From Seiridium cupressi (taxonomy: Eukaryota; Ascomycota; Sordariomycetes; Amphisphaeriales; Sporocadaceae), in assembly GCA_036674765.1 (NCBI GenBank), contig JARVKI010000019.1:186001-250000 (forward strand): a stretch of DNA of 64,000 nucleotides, in the 5' to 3' direction. Numbering within the stretch: position 1 is the stretch's first letter; the number at the start of each line of letters is the position of its first letter. Positions 1-10,515 of the stretch are shown piece by piece. The notes beneath the pieces were generated by a model, which saw only the letters and a list, made by a program, of their open reading frames with translations, was not told where the DNA came from and searched no databases. The translations under genes and the position numbers were made by a program.

Positions 1-1800
1 CCTTATAGACTATAGAGAGCATTGGATGAGATTCGCATGGTTCGATGCTGTCTTGTACGACATTTTAATATTCTTGGACCGCACCTATTCTCGACATAAG
101 TGTTTAACGAAGCTGTTCTGCTCAGCTATGACGAATTTGATATACACACACACCAGCGACTTTTCCTCCGACATTCACATCCTTCACGAAACATCTGCAT
201 CGAGCGTTTGGCCAGGCTGGTGATAAAAGGGATGGGCGCCACGGCGTAATTGACGGCATGATCTGATATGGGCGTCGCTACATCTGGCAAGCCTAATTAT
301 CGTCTTGTTGCTTGCCATTTGTGCACGCCCACCTCGGAATCTGACATTGGCATGGGGCATTGATGGAGTCACGGAACTGGAAACACAACCCAAAAAACAA
401 AGTCTCATTCACGACACTCGCTATATGAAACATAGAATGTTGAGAGAAAGTGTCTGTTAATAGTCAGCGAAAGCGATGAGAGCAATGGCGCAAGGGGGAC
501 AGCATCTGGATTTTCTTGCACTAGTTTACATGTTCATAATTTGAGAGGAGGAAGGCTTTTCGTCGCCTTGTGTGGAGGAGAAATTAGAGATGACACGCCA
601 GGAGGGTAAGCAATGATGCCCACAGTTGTGGCAGGGCAGTAAGAAGACGTACGGATACAGTGACTGGAGGAAGCGGCGTTCTACCTCGAGATACTGTAGT
701 GTTGATAGATAGGCGAGAACAATGGGTCAGGGGAATTCTGAATCACTTTTACTCCAAAAAAATCTGTTCTAAATACTTTTGTCCTCGGCTTATCCCATCT
801 ATCGTCTGCTTAGATAATTGAAAGGGCCAAGGATAGTCAGCGATCTGGAAGAGTGATTCTACTGCTCAGCGTTGAGCTCCGCAACTAGGAGTGTGACAAC
901 TGTCGTAACTCGTAACAATACAATTCAGTAACCCGGATTCGCACTGAATGCTAATATCCCAGCGGCAACGAAACCAGAAACAAACAATCACAGCCCTAAC
1001 ATCAAAGGGATCGAAGCGGTACGGCCGACGTCCATGGATGCAGTACAAAGTGGGAGGTACATCTGGCAATATAGTAATCATATAAGCGAGCTTGTACCCG
1101 TCAATACGAGAAAAATTGAAATCGAGTAATGACATACGATACACCGTGTGATAACGTCGAAGTAAAAACAGACTGCTCGGTGAATGTTAATCTTGTCATT
1201 TCAGCTGTTCTGATAGCTGTAGCCAGAATACCAACACAAGCATATTGGAAAATTGAGACACGTATGCAGCGTTTTGTGGTGAAGGAGACTTCTTGACATC
1301 TAGACCCCCAATATTAACTTGAGCTCTAAACGTGGAAACATTGACCGAATTCTGGATCACATGAAGCCATGGGTTCTAGATTCAATCTATCTGTTTGACT
1401 TTCAAGTAAGGTTGATCTGATCTGCTAGAGGATCTAAATTGGCGAGACATGATGAGACACGGATGGGAGCCGAACGGTACAGAGTACAAATGACCCTACA
1501 ACATTCACCACTGCTTTCATTATGCTTGAAAGAATATGTTCATGAATACCTCTTCGTAAACGTATCATGAAAACGAGCAAAACAGGTCGTTAATTTGCTA
1601 CCCTGAGTAAATCCCCTTCTGCCGCGCTGTCTGGCGAGATGGGATCAAAGACGCCTACCAAAGTTGTATCATTACAGAGAGATTGCATGTGAAGTTTCCA
1701 TACGAATGAAAACTATAGCCTCCCCTCGTCCTCTTCTATATCCGTATTTGAAGCAGTGTTGCTGCTCCCATCAAAGTCCCGGCCGAATGTATGACCGGAT
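1..1800. other. Intergenic, no gene seen
   Basis: Only short open frames without coding character occur on either strand, and no tRNA-like or repeat structure was recognised. The last few hundred bases should include the 3' UTR of the p24 gene, which runs on the minus strand and stops at 1801. Confidence 0.55.
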
Positions 1801-2656
1801 TTACGTGAGCTTCTGCTTGATGAAGAAGGACCGGAGATGCGAGAGTTGCCACGCGCAGGTAGCGCCCAGCACGACAACCTGAATGAACATCCATCGAACG
1901 ACGCGGGCGTTCGTAGTCTCGGACTGATCTCTGAATTCAGCCTCGCGCTCCTGTGTTTTTGTCCCGTGTTAGCACTCAATTCATCTTGATGTGGCCCTCG
2001 GGCACACTTCATGGCCTCTGGTTGGCCGGCCAGAAAGAACTATCACCTACCCTCTGGAAAACTTGCTCCCTGCGAATATCCTGCAGCCTCTGGTTCAGGT
2101 CTCTCACGCGCTGGGAGATGTCCTCCATCTTGCCCTTGTCGGTACTCTCGATGTCGCTCGTCTCACCGATCGCAAGGTCCAGCGACAGCTTGATGCCGCC
2201 ATTGGGGTGGAGAGAGCTCAGCCAGCCCTGGCGCCCGGAGTTGGAGGAGGGCGTGAAGCAGATGCGGTGTTCACCCGCGTCGGCGGCGCTGAAGGTGAAG
2301 CGACCAGAGGACGATCCACGTTGCGAGACTACACGGTGGTCATTGTCGAAGACTTCCTGGAAAGCGCAAAGTGTCAGCTACGATGGATGTAACGCCCAGG
2401 ACCCTTGAACTCTAAAAGGAGTCCTGGTGGACTAGGTGGGAAAGCAACCTACATCAACAGAAATGTAGATGCTGATTCCCTCGTGTTTCGACCATGTTCG
2501 CGTGTTGTCGTCATACTCCTGGGCGTCGTAGTGTCCCACCACCAAGGTGTCCTTGGGCAAGTCCTCGAAAAAGCACTTGGGGGTTGTGCCGTCAATGAAG
2601 AAGTACAAGGCCTGGGCAACGGTGCCCAGGGACAGGAGAGGGAGGATCGACCTCAT
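1801..2656 (-). CDS. p24/emp24-GOLD family cargo receptor, alpha-like (Erp type)
   Basis: Three exons on the minus strand: 2453-2656, 2051-2356 and 1801-1950, giving 219 aa, the usual p24 length. An N-terminal signal peptide ending near ALY is followed by a GOLD domain that starts with [16 protein letters not shown] and continues over the first splice as [17 protein letters not shown] coiled-coil stretch ([20 protein letters not shown]) precedes one membrane helix ([17 protein letters not shown]) and a short cytosolic tail, FFIKQKLT, with a basic/aromatic sorting signal. Members of this family cycle between ER and Golgi in COPI/COPII vesicles and select cargo such as GPI-anchored proteins. 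The LYFF...KCFFE start and the FDNDHRVV segment resemble the alpha subfamily (Erp1/5/6) more than Emp24 or Erv25. The family is certain; the paralogue is inferred. Confidence 0.88.
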
Positions 2657-3184
2657 GATGGAGTGCGAACCTGAAGCAAGACCTCGGTGTGTACCTGCGG
2701 CGTGTCTGCGATGGCGAGCTCAGGGAATTGAGTGTAGCCCGTGGTCGTGTGAGATGTTCGCTGGTGATGGAGCTTGAGGATCGACCTGCTCCGTACTTCA
2801 CAGGCCAAATGTCCAGATGTGCCGCCCCCGAAAAATGGACAGGGGGTCGAGCTGGAATCGATGGCTCGAGCGCTGGGTCGAGAAAAATAAGTGGGTCACG
2901 TGGAGGTAATGGAATTTTGGCTGCTGAGCACTTCGAGGTTGTCAAACCAAAACCACACTCATCAAGCTCGACGCGTTGAACGACTTATTCCATCGCGATA
3001 ATTGTGAACCTTTCCTGCTTCTTCCGATGTGTTAATAGGATTAAATATATGATACCCTCCACTTGCCCTACATCCGTGGCATCTTCTTAGACACGGCGCC
3101 ATCGCGACACCTACCTGCGTCTGAGCAGCGGCTGAGCGGCCACTTCCCGAGCACGTCGCTTTGCTGCGATCGCGATCGACCAAA
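2657..3184. promoter_or_regulatory. Divergent promoter between p24 gene and SWC4
   Basis: This 528-base gap separates two start codons that point away from each other, so it should carry both promoters. It contains a perfect E-box, GTCACGTG (core 2897-2902), as bound by Cbf1-type bHLH factors in fungi, and an ACGCGT hexamer at 2971-2976. No TATA box stands out. Function of the motifs is inferred only from sequence. Confidence 0.45.
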
Positions 3185-5068
3185 ATGACGTCCCACGATG
3201 TGCGCGACGTGTTGAACCTGCCTGCCGAGGGTGCAGCCCCACGACCTTCCAAAAAGCAGAGAACTACAGCGCCGCGGCCAAACCTCAAGGGTCTGGCAAG
3301 AGAGGTGCAGAATTTGGGTGGAGATAACCCCATCGCCATCGTTCCAGAGATATCCTCATTCAAGAAGAGGCGCTTTGCAAGCAGGAAACCGGCGGCAAAA
3401 TGGGAGATGCGCGGCTTCCGCAACTCGGCGCGTGAAGATGGGACATTAATCCTCCGGCATTGGCGCAGGAAGGACGAGAACCCGAGATCACAGCCCACTG
3501 AGCAAGCAGACGGACAGGATGGCGAGGTCAAAATGGACGTGGATCAAAAGCCCAACGAGCTGGAGGACTCATCTTTCGCCAAATTCAACGTCAAGGTGCA
3601 TATCCCCGAGTACAGCGACGACCAATACAATTCCACACTAGTCAGTGATACCTGGACGAAAGAAGAGACGGACTACTTGTTGGACATCGTACGGGAATTT
3701 GACTTGAGGTGGGAGTTGATATGGGATCGCTACGACTACGACCCAAAGGCGCCGGACACTGCGGATGGAGAAGGAGCAGGAGACACAAGCACCGCTGTGG
3801 TACAGGCCCGCAAAGGTCGTACTATGGAAGAGTTAAAGGCACGCTATTACGAAGTTGCAGCCAAAATGATGGCAGTGACGAAGCCGGTGCAATACATGAA
3901 TGCCGACGAGTTCAGTCTGCATAAGATTATGACTGGATTCGACCCAATCGCAGAGGGTCGTCGTAAGAAGTTCGCCGAGAACCAACTGAGTCGCTCTAAA
4001 GAAGAGGCTCGCGAGGAGGAATCGCTTCTTATCGAGGTCAAGCGGATCATGGCTCGTCAGGAGAAGTTCAACTCTGAGCGCAGAGAGCTTTACAACCGGC
4101 TGGACTACCCTCATACGGAGGGCACGCAGGACCTCAGCGCTTTCAAGACAAGTAATGGCCTCCAGACTCTACTCCAGAATTTGATGAGCGTCGACAAGTC
4201 CAAGAAGCGGAAGTCGCTCATGGGTACTGATGGACAGAACACACCAGCTTCAGCAGGGCCTTCTGGACAGCCTGGCTCAACGCCCGTGACAGATCCTAGG
4301 CGCGAGAGTATCGCATTGTCCACTACGAGTGGCCATCGTGACTCCATCGGTGCCGCGGATGGCCGGCCCGAGCGGCCTACCAAGAAGGGCGCCGCAGCTC
4401 AACCGCAGGAACGCCGCAAGCTTACAGAGCAAGAAGAGAAGATCTACGGTGTGAGCACCACAGCCGACCGTCTGTCGAGTGGGCCCACTTTCCGTTACGA
4501 ACGAATCAATAAGATCCTCACCACCAAATCTAATGCCCAACACCAGCGCATCACGAACACTCTTGCTGAGCTTGATGTTCCCGGTCGCCTCAACATGCCG
4601 ACCAGGGATGTTGTCGAGCAAATGGAAAGGTTGCTGACTAATGTTCAGACACTCCTTGATCTTAGGAAGATCAGTGATAAATTGGATGGCGAGGTCAAGC
4701 TGGAGCAAGCCAAGAAGGCTGAGCGCGAAAAGCTCAATGGCCCTTCACAAGGCGAATCGAAAGCTGGGGAACAAACTTCGGATGTGTGCATGACCAATGG
4801 AGTCAACGGGGATGTATCAATTGAAGCGGCTATGACCACAGGCGGTGGAGCAATTGGCACTGCCAGGGTCGCTGATGGCGCCCAGCCTCCTAGCGGCGAA
4901 GCGACCACAGTATCGGACTCGAAGATTGACGATAAGGATGCAGCAGGGGTGAAACAGGAGGCGACGGATGAGAAGGTGTCTCGACCAGCCAGCAGCGGCG
5001 GGCACAAAAGAAGCGCCAGTGAGATGAGCACAGTTAGTGATCAAAGTGCCAAGCGACAGAAAAAATAG
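3185..5068 (+). CDS. SWC4: SWR1/NuA4 complex subunit Swc4 (DMAP1/Eaf2)
   Basis: A single uninterrupted exon of 627 aa. The start is the ATG at 3185 (context CCAAAATGACG); the frame is open a little further upstream but only from a TTG. The N-terminus MTSHDVRDVLNLP is typical of fungal Swc4. Residues 55-95 carry the conserved basic segment with FKKRRFASRKPAAKWEMR. Residues 155-230 form the SANT/Myb-like DMAP1 domain (DTWTKEETDYLLDIVREFDLRW, then RTMEELKARYYEVAAKMM). The rest is charged, low-complexity and helical, with a lysine-rich, NLS-like C-terminus (HKRSAS...SAKRQKK). Swc4 is a shared subunit of SWR1, which deposits histone H2A.Z, and of the NuA4 acetyltransferase, and acts in the nucleus. 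It is divergent from the p24 gene. Confidence 0.95.
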   Translation: MTSHDVRDVLNLPAEGAAPRPSKKQRTTAPRPNLKGLAREVQNLGGDNPIAIVPEISSFKKRRFASRKPAAKWEMRGFRNSAREDGTLILRHWRRKDENPRSQPTEQADGQDGEVKMDVDQKPNELEDSSFAKFNVKVHIPEYSDDQYNSTLVSDTWTKEETDYLLDIVREFDLRWELIWDRYDYDPKAPDTADGEGAGDTSTAVVQARKGRTMEELKARYYEVAAKMMAVTKPVQYMNADEFSLHKIMTGFDPIAEGRRKKFAENQLSRSKEEAREEESLLIEVKRIMARQEKFNSERRELYNRLDYPHTEGTQDLSAFKTSNGLQTLLQNLMSVDKSKKRKSLMGTDGQNTPASAGPSGQPGSTPVTDPRRESIALSTTSGHRDSIGAADGRPERPTKKGAAAQPQERRKLTEQEEKIYGVSTTADRLSSGPTFRYERINKILTTKSNAQHQRITNTLAELDVPGRLNMPTRDVVEQMERLLTNVQTLLDLRKISDKLDGEVKLEQAKKAEREKLNGPSQGESKAGEQTSDVCMTNGVNGDVSIEAAMTTGGGAIGTARVADGAQPPSGEATTVSDSKIDDKDAAGVKQEATDEKVSRPASSGGHKRSASEMSTVSDQSAKRQKK

Positions 5069-5535
5069 GCCGAAGCCCAATCAAGATGTTGCCCTATTTG
5101 CTTTCCGCAAATGGACACAAACAACTGCCAAGTCAATGTCTCGAATAACTCTATGTGATTTGTCGCCAGCATAGCAACACATGTATCCATCCCCCTTGCA
5201 TGTCTTGTGGGCTGACTTCGCTCCCTTGCTCCTTGCTTCTTGCACACACAGGAGGGCTGATGTCGCTCTTCACTTAGGCATCTATCTTACCCGGACAGGT
5301 GCTTATACGACTCCTGGCGCACATGTCGTATTCCTTCCCTTCTAGATCTAGTTCCCGTATTGCACTCAAAGCCATCTGCTGAAAGGCCTCGCCGTTTCTA
5401 TAGCAGTGATGTGTGCATCATTCCACTTACACACTTCTCTCGTGAGCCCAAGCTTAAGCCATTTCAGAGAATCGGGTAGCGGAAACTAGCCACAGTTTTC
5501 CTTGCCCGAGCGAGACGGCAACATTTGTAAGCAAA
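5069..5535. other. 3' flank of SWC4 and 5' flank of next gene
   Basis: It should hold the SWC4 3' UTR and probably the unresolved 5' end of the following membrane-protein gene. An ATG at 5409 followed by a donor-like CTC|GTGAGC at 5442 could be a first exon spliced into the open frame after the acceptor-like CCTCAG ending at 5556. This is a guess based on phase only. Confidence 0.3.
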
Positions 5536-6123
5536 TTGTCTACTGTGCGACCTCAGCCCCAGCCGTCTACGCTTGGCGAGCAGTCCATCAAAAAAAGTCA
5601 ACACAATATTCTCATTTGTGGTGCGTTCGAGTTCTTGTGGCATTGGCGCTTCCGCTCCCGCTATCTTCATCCATCGCACCGTCGCATCGTCAGTACCGCT
5701 GCCTTCTGGGCTGGTCTCTACCTCAGCATCGGACCCGTTTATTATAGGGTAGTCTCCAATATCGCTGCGGAGAAAACTCTATGGAAACGGTTTCATGAGT
5801 CTGGTCGCCAGAACGTGTACTGGACCAAACACGTGTATACCAGGTTGGATGGAACCCCAATCAGCCTTGTCAAACAAGAGCAGGATATACAGGCGCTATA
5901 TTTCGGAATGCCCAATATGGTGATTACGACACCCATCTGGGCGCGTCTTATCTACCTGTACCAGCCATGGTTTCGGGATGGCGGTCGCTTCCGGCTTGGG
6001 ATCGGGAAAGTTCTAGTAGGATTATTTTTTGTGCAAGTTTGGACGGGGCTGTTGAGCATTTACGTGATTGCGGTCACTAGAAGGCAATTAAGAAAGGGTC
6101 CTGATGCGGCGTCATTTTGCTAA
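5536..6123 (+). CDS. Putative membrane protein, 5' end unresolved
   Basis: An open frame with coding character that ends at TAA 6121-6123. The frame is open from 5458 but has no ATG until deep inside, so the start given is only where a usable open frame begins; a small upstream exon is likely. The product has at least two hydrophobic segments: one near TAAFWAGLYLSIGPVYY and one C-terminal (GKVLVGLFFVQVWTGLLSIY), separated by a charged stretch with RLDGTPISLVKQEQDIQALY. I do not recognise the family. It lies head-to-tail after SWC4 and converges with the next gene about 140 bases away. A 5'-truncated gene is the main alternative. Confidence 0.5.
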   Translation: MSTVRPQPQPSTLGEQSIKKSQHNILICGAFEFLWHWRFRSRYLHPSHRRIVSTAAFWAGLYLSIGPVYYRVVSNIAAEKTLWKRFHESGRQNVYWTKHVYTRLDGTPISLVKQEQDIQALYFGMPNMVITTPIWARLIYLYQPWFRDGGRFRLGIGKVLVGLFFVQVWTGLLSIYVIAVTRRQLRKGPDAASFC

Positions 6124-6264
6124 CCTGGCATCTAACGCGTCGGAAAGGGGTGTCAAATCGGATTTCGCCCCGCACAGCAAGAAGTGTAAGAGTAACAGCA
6201 TCTAATAGGGACAATCTCACATCCACTATGTGCTTTCTATGTTATCATGGCTCTGAAATATCTG

Positions 6265-6972
6265 CTAATGATGAACGTGGAGAGACGATGGTGCTGGCGG
6301 CCACGGCGGATCTTCGTCGTCCTCCTCCTCATTGATGTAGTCGTCAACGTCGCTATATTCTTCTTCGTCATCCTCCGACCCCAGTAGAGGCCATCTGATA
6401 ACATCCATCACCTGAGCTTCGAGCGTAGAACCAGGATGGTGATAGAACGCCTTCCGTCGTCGAAGCATCGCTGATCGGCGTAACCACGGCGGTGGAGGAA
6501 ATGACATCTCCTCCATGCTTTGTGGGCTTTCACACAGCACCGCGCTGCTCATCCCGTTCGTTTGTTCCTGCTCGGACACGTCCGCTGAGCTCTGAGGCTC
6601 AGCTTGCAAGTAAGGGTCGGTGGAAGCAGAGCTTGGCGAATTGGTCGAGTCATCTGGTAGCCTCGCATACTTCCCGGAAATGGTAGCAACATCTTCATCG
6701 GGAGGACTGCTAGATGAACCCCGATCATGACCTGGTTTTGGTGAGCGTTGGCACTGCTGGTGTCTTTGTTGCGTGAGCCTATGGCCGCCAATAAAGCCCC
6801 GGTCTGTTATTGTATGACTTGCTGGATTGGAGCCATGGGACTTGGTGAGCGGAGAAGTCACATTAGGGGCTGGGATACTGCCACTGGGATCTATGGCCGA
6901 TTTGTCGTTGCCGTCATTTGGCTGCTTCGCCTTGCTTCTTCTCTTTCTCATGATTAGGTCTAGGATGCCCAT
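6265..6972 (-). CDS. Hypothetical acidic, disordered protein
   Basis: A single-exon ORF of 235 aa with an ATG at 6972. It starts with a basic stretch (MGILDLIMRKRRSKAKQ) and is rich in Ser, Pro and Gln through the middle. A compact conserved-looking piece follows (PPPPWLRRSAMLRRRKAFYH, then LEAQVMDVIRWPLLGS), and it ends in a strongly acidic tail with runs of Glu and Asp before a Pro/His-rich end. No enzyme motif is visible. The WLRR...IRWPLLG core before an acidic tail looks like a fungal-specific orphan family, but I cannot name it. It converges with the upstream membrane-protein gene. Confidence 0.55.
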   Translation of the reverse strand: MGILDLIMRKRRSKAKQPNDGNDKSAIDPSGSIPAPNVTSPLTKSHGSNPASHTITDRGFIGGHRLTQQRHQQCQRSPKPGHDRGSSSSPPDEDVATISGKYARLPDDSTNSPSSASTDPYLQAEPQSSADVSEQEQTNGMSSAVLCESPQSMEEMSFPPPPWLRRSAMLRRRKAFYHHPGSTLEAQVMDVIRWPLLGSEDDEEEYSDVDDYINEEEDDEDPPWPPAPSSLHVHH

Positions 6973-7940
6973 CTTGGAGAAGATTCCGATGGGATCGTTT
7001 ACTCTTGGCTTTGATCTAGTTTCGGAAAATCAGATGCTGTAATTTTGCGGTCCGTGGCCCGTATCTTGGAGGTCGGAATGGTTGGTGTGGAAACATAAGT
7101 TGCAAATAGCTCAGCCGTCCGCCTGATATATATTCGTACATGACACCTTTCTCCGATCGCACTTTCATCTCAGATTTTAAACTTCACGACGCTACTTTTG
7201 AGCTAAATAGCGATGGATATACTTTCGCGACTCCAAATACGGGACGAGGGGGTTCATAATACCACTTGTCTTTCATAATGGCATCATTAGACGTTGGTCT
7301 GTTCATCAAACCTCCAACGGAAGGGCTCAAGCGCAAGTACTCAATGAGTTGAGCAATAAATTACGAAAGCCACACTGCCTCGAATTTCAGTATGTGTTTT
7401 GGCAGTAGTTTAACCCCGCGTAGGGAACACCACGGGCAATACCAATGATATGATTCGCAAAGTACATAACCAGACGTCCGTTGTTAGCCAAGCGGGCAGC
7501 AAAACTTAGTCGATTCCACAACTAGGTAAAACACATCAGTATTAGCGTCGTGCCATGGGACACGACCATGGTAAATTAAGAGTTTAGTGAAAGAAGGACG
7601 TTCGATTGAGACATTTCTAAAATAGAGTCTCATGGGCTGATGTAGCTGTGAGCAAGTCTGAGCAGGTTCTTTAGGAAATATTATTGTGGGAATAATAATT
7701 TGCAGTCCATTACATTCACGGAAACGATCCTGTTAGGTTTAGTCGCGGCCATGTACTGCACCTCTAAAATATGGCAGTGAGACTGGGTAGAACACTGTAT
7801 TGTTACAGTGCTATAGCACAAGTTATTATACCTGATTCTTCGTGCCACCCGCGGCATCTCTAGCACAACGCCAAATCCATGCGCGTCGAGTACGACATTA
7901 ATACCATCTTTGCAAATGTAATTTGGCGCTCCTAAAAGAT
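6973..7940. other. Intergenic, no gene seen
   Basis: AT-leaning sequence holding the promoter of the gene that starts at 6972 (minus) and the 3' flank of the epimerase gene that stops at 7941 (minus). Only a 60-codon random open frame is present. Confidence 0.5.
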
Positions 7941-8783
7941 TTACTCCTTCTCATGATGTTTCCATCCCAGAATTCTTTCTGCTTTCTCAGTTGTCCAGAA
8001 AGCGCGATTGGTGCTCATGCCGGACTTCAACTCAACATCAGGGTAGTACTTTGCCGCAAGGTCCTTTGAAGGCGTGTCTTGCGTCGTATCCGGCGCCAGA
8101 ATGTTGAAGATCTCAAAGCCCTCAAACTTGTCCGACTCGGTCACGGATAAAAGACATACCCTGGCTGTCGCGACCGGGTTTACCCAGCTCCAGAGCTGCT
8201 TAACACCGGCGTCTTCCCAGTTCTCCTTGTGCTCCTGAAGCACATCCTTCCTGCCTGCAACTTCGTGGATGCGCAGGCACGCCACCTTCATTCCTGGAAA
8301 CCAGTTTGGGAACGCCCTGGCTGCCGCCTCGGCTTCAACCTTGCCCAGTGCGTAGGCATCTGTGGGGTTGACGGGGTAGTCCTCGTCGATGGGGAAATAT
8401 GGAAACTTGAGCGGCTGGTTGGCATACGCCAGGCCGATAGCGTTTACGCTGCTGGCGTAGCAGAAGCGCTTGATGCCGTTTTCGGCCGCGGCCCTCAGTC
8501 CATTGAAGGCTGCCAGCACGTTGTTGGAGAAAACCTCGGTGTCCGCCTTGCCCACAGGGTTCGGGATGGCAGCCAAATGGATGATAGCATCGCAGCCCTT
8601 GAATGCCTTCACGGTGTCCTCATAACTAGTTGCTGCATCTGCCGTGCGCATCTCCGTGTTGGGTGTGTCGTCCTTTTCTTGGTCTGTCCGGTTGATCTGC
8701 ACCGTCTCGTGGCCCTCCTTGGCGCACAGCTTGACGACCTCGCGGCCGACGGTGCCACGCGCTCCAGTGATTGCGATCTTCAT
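7941..8783 (-). CDS. NAD(P)-dependent epimerase/dehydratase (extended SDR)
   Basis: Single exon of 280 aa from the ATG at 8783, chosen because the Rossmann strand begins at once (MKIAITGARGTVG, glycine motif at residues 7-13). An in-frame ATG at 8852 would add 23 residues that look like translated 5' UTR. The extended-SDR HLAA motif is at 69-72, the catalytic Ser in YASSVN near 111, and the YxxxK pair is Tyr144/Lys148 (YALGK). These are the elements of sugar-nucleotide epimerases and related reductases in the NAD-dependent epimerase family. The substrate cannot be told. Length is normal and the catalytic residues are intact, so it should be active and cytosolic. It shares a roughly 0.7-kb upstream interval with a small divergent-side ORF and the phosphoesterase gene. 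Confidence 0.88.
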   Translation of the reverse strand: MKIAITGARGTVGREVVKLCAKEGHETVQINRTDQEKDDTPNTEMRTADAATSYEDTVKAFKGCDAIIHLAAIPNPVGKADTEVFSNNVLAAFNGLRAAAENGIKRFCYASSVNAIGLAYANQPLKFPYFPIDEDYPVNPTDAYALGKVEAEAAARAFPNWFPGMKVACLRIHEVAGRKDVLQEHKENWEDAGVKQLWSWVNPVATARVCLLSVTESDKFEGFEIFNILAPDTTQDTPSKDLAAKYYPDVELKSGMSTNRAFWTTEKAERILGWKHHEKE

Positions 8784-9189
8784 GGTTCTTGGAGTGGTCT
8801 TGTGGATGGATGTGAATTTGATGGAATTGAAGGGGTTTGCTCTGATTGGCATACTTGCTCGTAAATGAGGGCTCGTGTGGTGTTGTGTGCTTTATATGCC
8901 GTCCCTCAGTATAAGTGGGCGGAAGTGTAACTAACGATGACGTCTTCGCCGCTGGCATCATAATGATGTCTGAGCCGTGCCTTCCCCAATTCTGTGCTCC
9001 GACACTGCAGTTATATGCAGAAACGATTGTGGGGGTTACCACATACTTCATATAGATTCAATCTTCGCATTCTCATATATTTTGAGGCACCCATTCTTGC
9101 AAATAATGTAGCGGCTTGTATCAATTGGCTGGCACGTTGTCCTTCCAGTCTGCCCAACATGATTTCCCCCGATGCTCTATCTGCTCTAA
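8784..9189. promoter_or_regulatory. Upstream region of the epimerase gene
   Basis: This 406-base stretch lies upstream of the epimerase start at 8783 and should hold its promoter and 5' leader. Apart from random short frames I see nothing in it. Confidence 0.35.
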
Positions 9190-9435
9190 TTAGATTCTTT
9201 TATGGATTTCCTCTCGGAGATTAGGCCTGTTCCATAATGGATATAAGCGATAATTGACGATCTGCTTCATCCTCTTCTCGCCTGGCAGGCGCATATCGTC
9301 ATTATTCTCGAGCGCAATCAGGCACGAACCACCCGCCAAGCGGCTCCGCCAGCTGCCTCTGCCTGGAGTGCAAATTCCACTATGAACCAACACTTTCTTA
9401 GAGTTGAGCAACACTTCGTGGTTATCTGTCGTCAT
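9190..9435 (-). CDS. Possible small ORF or first exon, unrecognised
   Basis: An 81-codon frame with a true ATG at 9435, 95 bases from the divergent phosphoesterase start. The composition is coding-like and not repetitive, with basic segments (EKRMKQIVNYRLYPLW). No family is recognised. It could be a first exon, a relic or chance. Low confidence. Confidence 0.25.
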   Translation of the reverse strand: MTTDNHEVLLNSKKVLVHSGICTPGRGSWRSRLAGGSCLIALENNDDMRLPGEKRMKQIVNYRLYPLWNRPNLREEIHKRI

Positions 9436-9530
9436 TGCAGCTCTTTATTATCCATGCTTTTTGGTGTTCCACTTTGAGTCCTTGTTCATTTGTAGACGCG
9501 TAAAATCCAGTCGATTTTGTCCACATCAGG

Positions 9531-10337
9531 ATGATTGCGCTTCAAATCCTGTCCGACATCCACTTGGAAGCATCTGAAGCTTATAACAATTTCGAAATCA
9601 CCCCGAGAGCCTCACGTCTGGCACTCCTTGGAGATATAGGCTGCTTTGGGAAGGACTTTGAGGAGTACGTTGATTTCCTGTTGGCTCAACTCCGGCAGTT
9701 CAAGACCGTCTTGCTCGTTTTAGGCAATCATGAACCTTATCATTCAAGTTGGGCCGAAGTGAAGGCTTTGGCCAAGGACTTCCAAAAGAGCCTGAAGGCC
9801 CGGAAGGAAAACGGAGATAATTTGGGTGACTTCGTGCTCCTCGACCAAACAAGATTTGATATCGACGAAGGTGAAGATCGGATTACAGTGCTCGGTTGCA
9901 CGCTGTTCTCGAAGGTGCCTCCAGAGTCTCATGATACCGTGAGCTTCGGTCTAAACGATTTCTACTGCATCGAGAATTGGGACGTCAAGAAGCACAACGA
10001 AGAACACCAACGCGATGTTCAATGGCTCAACACACAAGTCCAGGCACTCGAAGGGTCTGGGAGGAAGGTTGTCGTCTTGACTCACTTTAACCCGACGCGG
10101 GATGCGAGGGCTCAAGATTCTCGGCATCGCAATAGCTCAATCACATCAGGGTTTGCAACCAACTTACAAAAAGAGCCTGTTTGGCAAAGCAAGTTAGTCA
10201 AGCTCTGGGCCTTTGGGCACACGCATTTCAACTGCGACTTCACGGATGGGCACGGCAAGCGAATATACGCGAACCAACGAGGTTCATTCTTTGGCCAATC
10301 AGCAGGCTTTGACGTATCAGCTGTGGCAAACCTGTGA
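9531..10337 (+). CDS. Calcineurin-like metallophosphoesterase
   Basis: Single exon of 268 aa with the ATG at 9531. All metal-binding blocks of the calcineurin-like phosphoesterase fold are in order: SDIHLE (Asp9, His11), GDIG (Asp35), GNHE (Asn66, His67), THFNP (His185) and GHTHFN (His230, His232). The protein is near the minimal domain size, with no signal peptide or membrane segment, so a soluble enzyme with a dinuclear metal centre is expected. The fungal relatives of this short form are mostly annotated only as Ser/Thr phosphatase-like; the true substrate (protein, nucleotide or other phosphoester) is not deducible. The family is secure. Confidence 0.92.
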   Translation: MIALQILSDIHLEASEAYNNFEITPRASRLALLGDIGCFGKDFEEYVDFLLAQLRQFKTVLLVLGNHEPYHSSWAEVKALAKDFQKSLKARKENGDNLGDFVLLDQTRFDIDEGEDRITVLGCTLFSKVPPESHDTVSFGLNDFYCIENWDVKKHNEEHQRDVQWLNTQVQALEGSGRKVVVLTHFNPTRDARAQDSRHRNSSITSGFATNLQKEPVWQSKLVKLWAFGHTHFNCDFTDGHGKRIYANQRGSFFGQSAGFDVSAVANL

Positions 10338-10515
10338 AGGGAGAACTGCTTGATTTCCAATATGTGGACGGCATTGTTCATTGAGAAAACGTCATTTACC
10401 CTCATTGATGTGTCGCCGAAATGCCAGCCACGAAATGCGGAAGAAGAAGCCGCTGACGCAAAGACCATCCATTCTTCTAATCTTCTGCGGCTTTTTTTCC
10501 CCCAACCACGTGCTT

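Noticed and set aside
3161..3184. Longer N-terminus for SWC4 from an upstream TTG
   Set aside because: No ATG in that stretch; the conserved protein begins MTSHDVRDVLNLP at 3185.
8784..8852. Longer start for the epimerase at 8852
   Set aside because: The extra 23 residues look like translated leader; the Rossmann strand begins directly at the ATG at 8783. Not fully excluded.
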